A stretch of DNA of 64,000 nucleotides from Rhynchopus sp. YZ270_cl-10. Its lineage: Eukaryota; Euglenozoa; Diplonemea; Diplonemida; Diplonemidae. A program made the position numbers and the translations under genes. Each line of letters opens with the position of its first letter. The first letter of the stretch is position 1. The notes below the pieces were generated by a model that had not been told where the DNA came from, ran no database searches, and was given only the letters and a program-made list of their open reading frames with translations. The stretch is taken from contig OZ037889.1 in NCBI GenBank assembly GCA_964035575.1, forward strand, positions 1,240,001 through 1,304,000, read 5' to 3'. Below, one piece after another: positions 60,983 through 64,000 of the stretch.

Positions 60983-63900
60983 ATGTCGCTCCGCGTTCTT
61001 GCTGCGTTTCTTGTTGCTCGAGGTGTGCAAGGTGCTTGCGACTCGAGCCACTCCTGGTGCAGCAGCTTCACTTCTGAGTCGCCGCCTTCAGACTACACCA
61101 GCCACAAGTGTCATGGAGAAACCACCTGCATCAGCAGTCTGGCAGACTGGCAGATAAAAACGGTTGTCGCACAACACAACCTGTACCGTGCCAAGCACGG
61201 GGCGTGTCCCGTGACGTACAACGCAGACGTGGCATCGTACACAGTGGGGAGCGCTGGGTTCCTGCAAACATGCAACACAGGGTCGCTGACGCACAACTCT
61301 GGGTCTGGGTATGGTGAGAACATTGCCGGGCGTTCGTCCTCCTCTGCAGAAGGGCTGCATGCGTACGATCCTGCTGAGGGTGTGAAGCGGTGGTACTGCA
61401 GTGAGGAGGGCTGCTACGACTACAGCAACCCTGGTTACAAGTCTGAGATTGGACACATGTCGCAAGTTGTGTGGAAGTCGTCCCTCGAGATCGGGTGTGC
61501 ACTGTGCCAGAGGCAGACCACAAAGTGGATGAGTGTCTACCTCATGTGCAACTACAAGGCTGCTGGGAACTACCTGTCACAGTTTGCAGCCAACGTGCTG
61601 AACCCCAACACAGTTGCAACAGGATGTGTCGCTACCACACCTGCGCCAACAGCAGCACCAACTGCTTCCCCAACTGCTGTGCCTACGTTTGTACCGACTG
61701 CTGTGCCCACAGTCGTGCCGACAGCTGTGCCAACTCTTGTACCGACTGCCGTACCAACTGCATCGCCTACAGCAGTACCCACAGCTCTCCCAACTTCTTC
61801 GCTAACTGCTGTGCCTACGTTTGTGCCGACTGCTGTACCCACAGTCGTGCCGACTGCTGTACCAACAGCTTCACCTACAGTTGTGCCGACAGCAGCACCG
61901 ACAGTCCCGACAACTGCCAGTCCAACTGCTTCCCCAACTTCTGTGCCTACGTTTGTACCGACTGCTGTGCCCACTGCTGTGCCAACAGGTGTGCCAACAG
62001 CAGCACCCACAGTCGCACCTACTGCTGTGCCAACATCGTCGCCAACAGTTGCACCCACCACTGCGCCTACTGCGCAACCAACTGCTGTACCAACGGTGCC
62101 TACGGCTTCACCTTCATCACCCACAACTGTTGCGCCAACAGCTTCTCCCACAGGTGCGCCATCAGCTCCGGCTACTGTTGCACCGACTGCTGCACCTTCG
62201 ACTCCGACAACACCAGCACCTACACCTGTGCCAACGTCTTCACCATCATCCCCTTCTACTGCTGTGCCCACCTCTTCACCTTCAGCACCCACAACAGGTG
62301 TGCCAACTGCTTCGCCTTCAGTGCCTACAACTACCGTGCCAACTGCATCACCCTCTTCTCCGACAACTGCCGCACCCACAGCTGTGCCAACGGCGTCACC
62401 ATCATCCCCAACAACAGCTGCACCAACTACTTCGCCTTCAGTGCCCACTACTGCAGCGCCCAGTGTTGTGCCAACAGCTTCGCCATCATCGCCTTCAACT
62501 CCTGTGCCCACCTCTTCACCTTCAGTACCCACAACTCTTGCACCAACATCTCCACCTTCATCTCCGACAACAGCTGCACCCACAGCTGTGCCAACGGCGT
62601 CACCATCATCCCCAACAACAGCTGCACCAACTACTTCGCCTTCAACCCCTTCAACTGCTGTGCCCAGCTCTTCACCTTCAGCACCCACAACAGGTGTGCC
62701 AACTGCTTCGCCTTCAGTGCCTACAACTGCTGTGCCAACTGCATCACCCTCTTCTCCGACAACAGCTGCACCCACAGCTGTGCCAACGGCGTCACCGTCA
62801 TCCCCAACAACAGCCGCACCAACTACTTCGCCTTCAACCCCTTCCACTGCTGTGCCCAGCTCTTCACCTTCAGCACCCACAACAGGTGTGCCAACTGCTT
62901 CGCCTTCAGTGCCTACAACTGCTGTGCCAACTGCATCACCCTCTTCTCCGACAACAGCTGCACCCACAGCTGTGCCAACGGCGTCACCGTCATCCCCAAC
63001 AACAGCCGCACCAACTACTTCGCCTTCAACCCCTTCCACTGCTGTGCCCAGCTCTTCACCTTCAGCACCCACAACAGGCGTACCAACTGCTTCGCCTTCA
63101 GTGCCCACTGCTGCAACGCCAACGGCTTCGCCCGCATCCCCTTCGACTGCTGTACCCACTGCTTCGCCTTCAGCACCCACAACAGCAGAGCCAACTACTT
63201 CACCCTCATCTCCGACAACAGCTGCACCCACTGCTGTGCCCACAGCTTCACCATCAGCCCCAACAACAACCGCACCCACTGCTTCGCCTTCAGCACCCAC
63301 AACCGCTGTGCCAACGGCTTCACCATCATCCCCCACCACGGCAGTGCCCACAGCTACACCAACTGCCGCACCCACAGCAGTGCCCACAGCGTCGCCAACA
63401 CTCGCACCCGACACCACGTTTGAATGGTGCACGAACGACGAGGCGTGCCAGTCAGATGGTGACTCGAGTGCCACATGCAACGTGGAGGCAAAGGAGTGCA
63501 CCTGCTCTGACGGCTTCTCTGCTCAGGGCAACGCGAAGGTGTGTGTGCCGAGCGGGAGCACTGCGGCAACGACAGACGTGGACCTGGCGATTGAGTGGCT
63601 GGTGGACTGCTCGCAGCTGGACGCAAGGTTTGAGGCGCTTCTGGAAGAGGTGATCATTGCTGTGTTTGGGAACTTTGTTGTGTCCTTCACGCTTTCGTGT
63701 GGGTCGGTGCAGGCGTCAGGTGTGCTGGCGGGTGTGACGTACGATGCTGTTGCTGCGTCGGACCTGACCACAGCGCTTGAGGAGCGGTACACGAACGACG
63801 CACGCTACTCGGACATGCAGACCTCTCTTGGCACACCGACGTCGACACGGGTGAGCCTCCTGGCTGCCTGCAGTGTGGAGGGTGCGTCTGCAGCGACACG

Positions 63901-64000
63901 GACATCTGCGACAGAGTGTGCTGCCACTGCGTGCACGTCTGGGTACTCGCTGTCGGGCACGGTGTGTGAGGAGGACAGCAGCAGCTCCCTCAGCAGCGGT
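60983..64000 (+). CDS. CAP/SCP-domain surface protein, 3' end beyond window
   Basis: One uninterrupted frame of 1006 codons from ATG at 60983 to the window end. A short signal peptide (MSLRVLAAFLVARGVQG) precedes a CAP (SCP/PR-1/antigen 5) domain at about 50-200 with the family motifs HNLYRAKHG, YGENIAG, GHMSQVVWKSSLEIGCALC and MCNYKAAGNY. Then comes a stalk of about 600 residues of PTAVPT/ASPSSPTT repeats (215-811), the EGF-like unit and the SEA-like region shared with the 55903 gene. The sequence stops just before the expected membrane helix. CAP proteins are secreted or surface proteins that often bind lipids or act in host or prey interactions; which applies here is unknown. The His and Glu of the usual CAP cavity are visible (HNLYRA, YGEN, GHMSQ). 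Confidence 0.92.
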   Translation, partial: MSLRVLAAFLVARGVQGACDSSHSWCSSFTSESPPSDYTSHKCHGETTCISSLADWQIKTVVAQHNLYRAKHGACPVTYNADVASYTVGSAGFLQTCNTGSLTHNSGSGYGENIAGRSSSSAEGLHAYDPAEGVKRWYCSEEGCYDYSNPGYKSEIGHMSQVVWKSSLEIGCALCQRQTTKWMSVYLMCNYKAAGNYLSQFAANVLNPNTVATGCVATTPAPTAAPTASPTAVPTFVPTAVPTVVPTAVPTLVPTAVPTASPTAVPTALPTSSLTAVPTFVPTAVPTVVPTAVPTASPTVVPTAAPTVPTTASPTASPTSVPTFVPTAVPTAVPTGVPTAAPTVAPTAVPTSSPTVAPTTAPTAQPTAVPTVPTASPSSPTTVAPTASPTGAPSAPATVAPTAAPSTPTTPAPTPVPTSSPSSPSTAVPTSSPSAPTTGVPTASPSVPTTTVPTASPSSPTTAAPTAVPTASPSSPTTAAPTTSPSVPTTAAPSVVPTASPSSPSTPVPTSSPSVPTTLAPTSPPSSPTTAAPTAVPTASPSSPTTAAPTTSPSTPSTAVPSSSPSAPTTGVPTASPSVPTTAVPTASPSSPTTAAPTAVPTASPSSPTTAAPTTSPSTPSTAVPSSSPSAPTTGVPTASPSVPTTAVPTASPSSPTTAAPTAVPTASPSSPTTAAPTTSPSTPSTAVPSSSPSAPTTGVPTASPSVPTAATPTASPASPSTAVPTASPSAPTTAEPTTSPSSPTTAAPTAVPTASPSAPTTTAPTASPSAPTTAVPTASPSSPTTAVPTATPTAAPTAVPTASPTLAPDTTFEWCTNDEACQSDGDSSATCNVEAKECTCSDGFSAQGNAKVCVPSGSTAATTDVDLAIEWLVDCSQLDARFEALLEEVIIAVFGNFVVSFTLSCGSVQASGVLAGVTYDAVAASDLTTALEERYTNDARYSDMQTSLGTPTSTRVSLLAACSVEGASAATRTSATECAATACTSGYSLSGTVCEEDSSSSLSSG
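62661..63236 (+). repeat. 192-bp higher-order tandem repeat in the stalk
   Basis: The word tgcccagctcttcacc starts at 62661, 62853 and 63045, exactly 192 bp apart, and the sequence between is nearly identical. Each unit encodes 64 residues of Pro/Thr/Ser/Ala stalk. The unit before (from about 62470) is related but more diverged. Confidence 0.85.

Noticed and set aside
61471-63653. Alternative plus frames and a 643-codon minus frame over the CAP gene stalk
   Set aside because: Shadows of the Pro/Thr repeat. The frame starting at 60983 carries the CAP domain and joins in phase to the EGF-like module.

Overview
This is a eukaryotic window, most likely from a euglenozoan flagellate and best matching a diplonemid (for example Paradiplonema-like). 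That assignment is inference from architecture. All twelve supported genes, plus one truncated gene at the right edge, lie on the plus strand. They are GC-rich and nearly intron-free, and are separated by AT-rich spacers full of T and C tracts. Several start codons sit 15-50 bases after a pyrimidine tract ending in AG, as expected for polycistronic transcription with spliced-leader trans-splicing. One gene has two ordinary GT-AG introns, so cis-splicing also operates. Standard stop codons are used.

Layout. 1-4438: gene-free, repeat-bearing spacer with a 469-bp MITE. 4439-6714: peptidyl-tRNA hydrolase and a small type I membrane protein. 8065-20914: two paralogous cysteine-rich surface proteins, then an RCC1-like/seven-helix membrane protein. 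The paralogs come from a tandem duplication that also left a 117-bp relic of the third gene between them. 20915-32719: 11.8 kb without a convincing gene, holding a long-TIR element with 9-bp target duplication, a hAT-like non-autonomous element, a 477-bp fold-back, and paired 7-bp and 10-bp satellite arrays. 32720-43491: an ankyrin/zinc-finger protein, a HAD phosphatase, a 1318-residue coiled-coil protein and a small cysteine/glutamine-rich membrane protein. 43492-46725: spacer with nested inverted-repeat elements. 46726-54260: a spliced RD-rich gene and an SPX/EXS phosphate-exporter-like protein. 55903-64000: a CUB/EGF surface protein and a CAP-domain surface protein cut by the window end, which share a nearly identical C-terminal module.

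The commonest theme is the cell surface: six genes encode signal-peptide proteins (five with a predicted membrane anchor; the sixth is cut off just before it), most with Pro/Thr/Val low-complexity stalks that evolve by repeat expansion, module shuffling and local duplication. The others look like housekeeping functions (translation quality control, phosphate transport, phosphatase) or structural and nuclear proteins. The spacers are a patchwork of short dispersed repeat families, one of which occurs about seventeen times, always in the direction of the genes.
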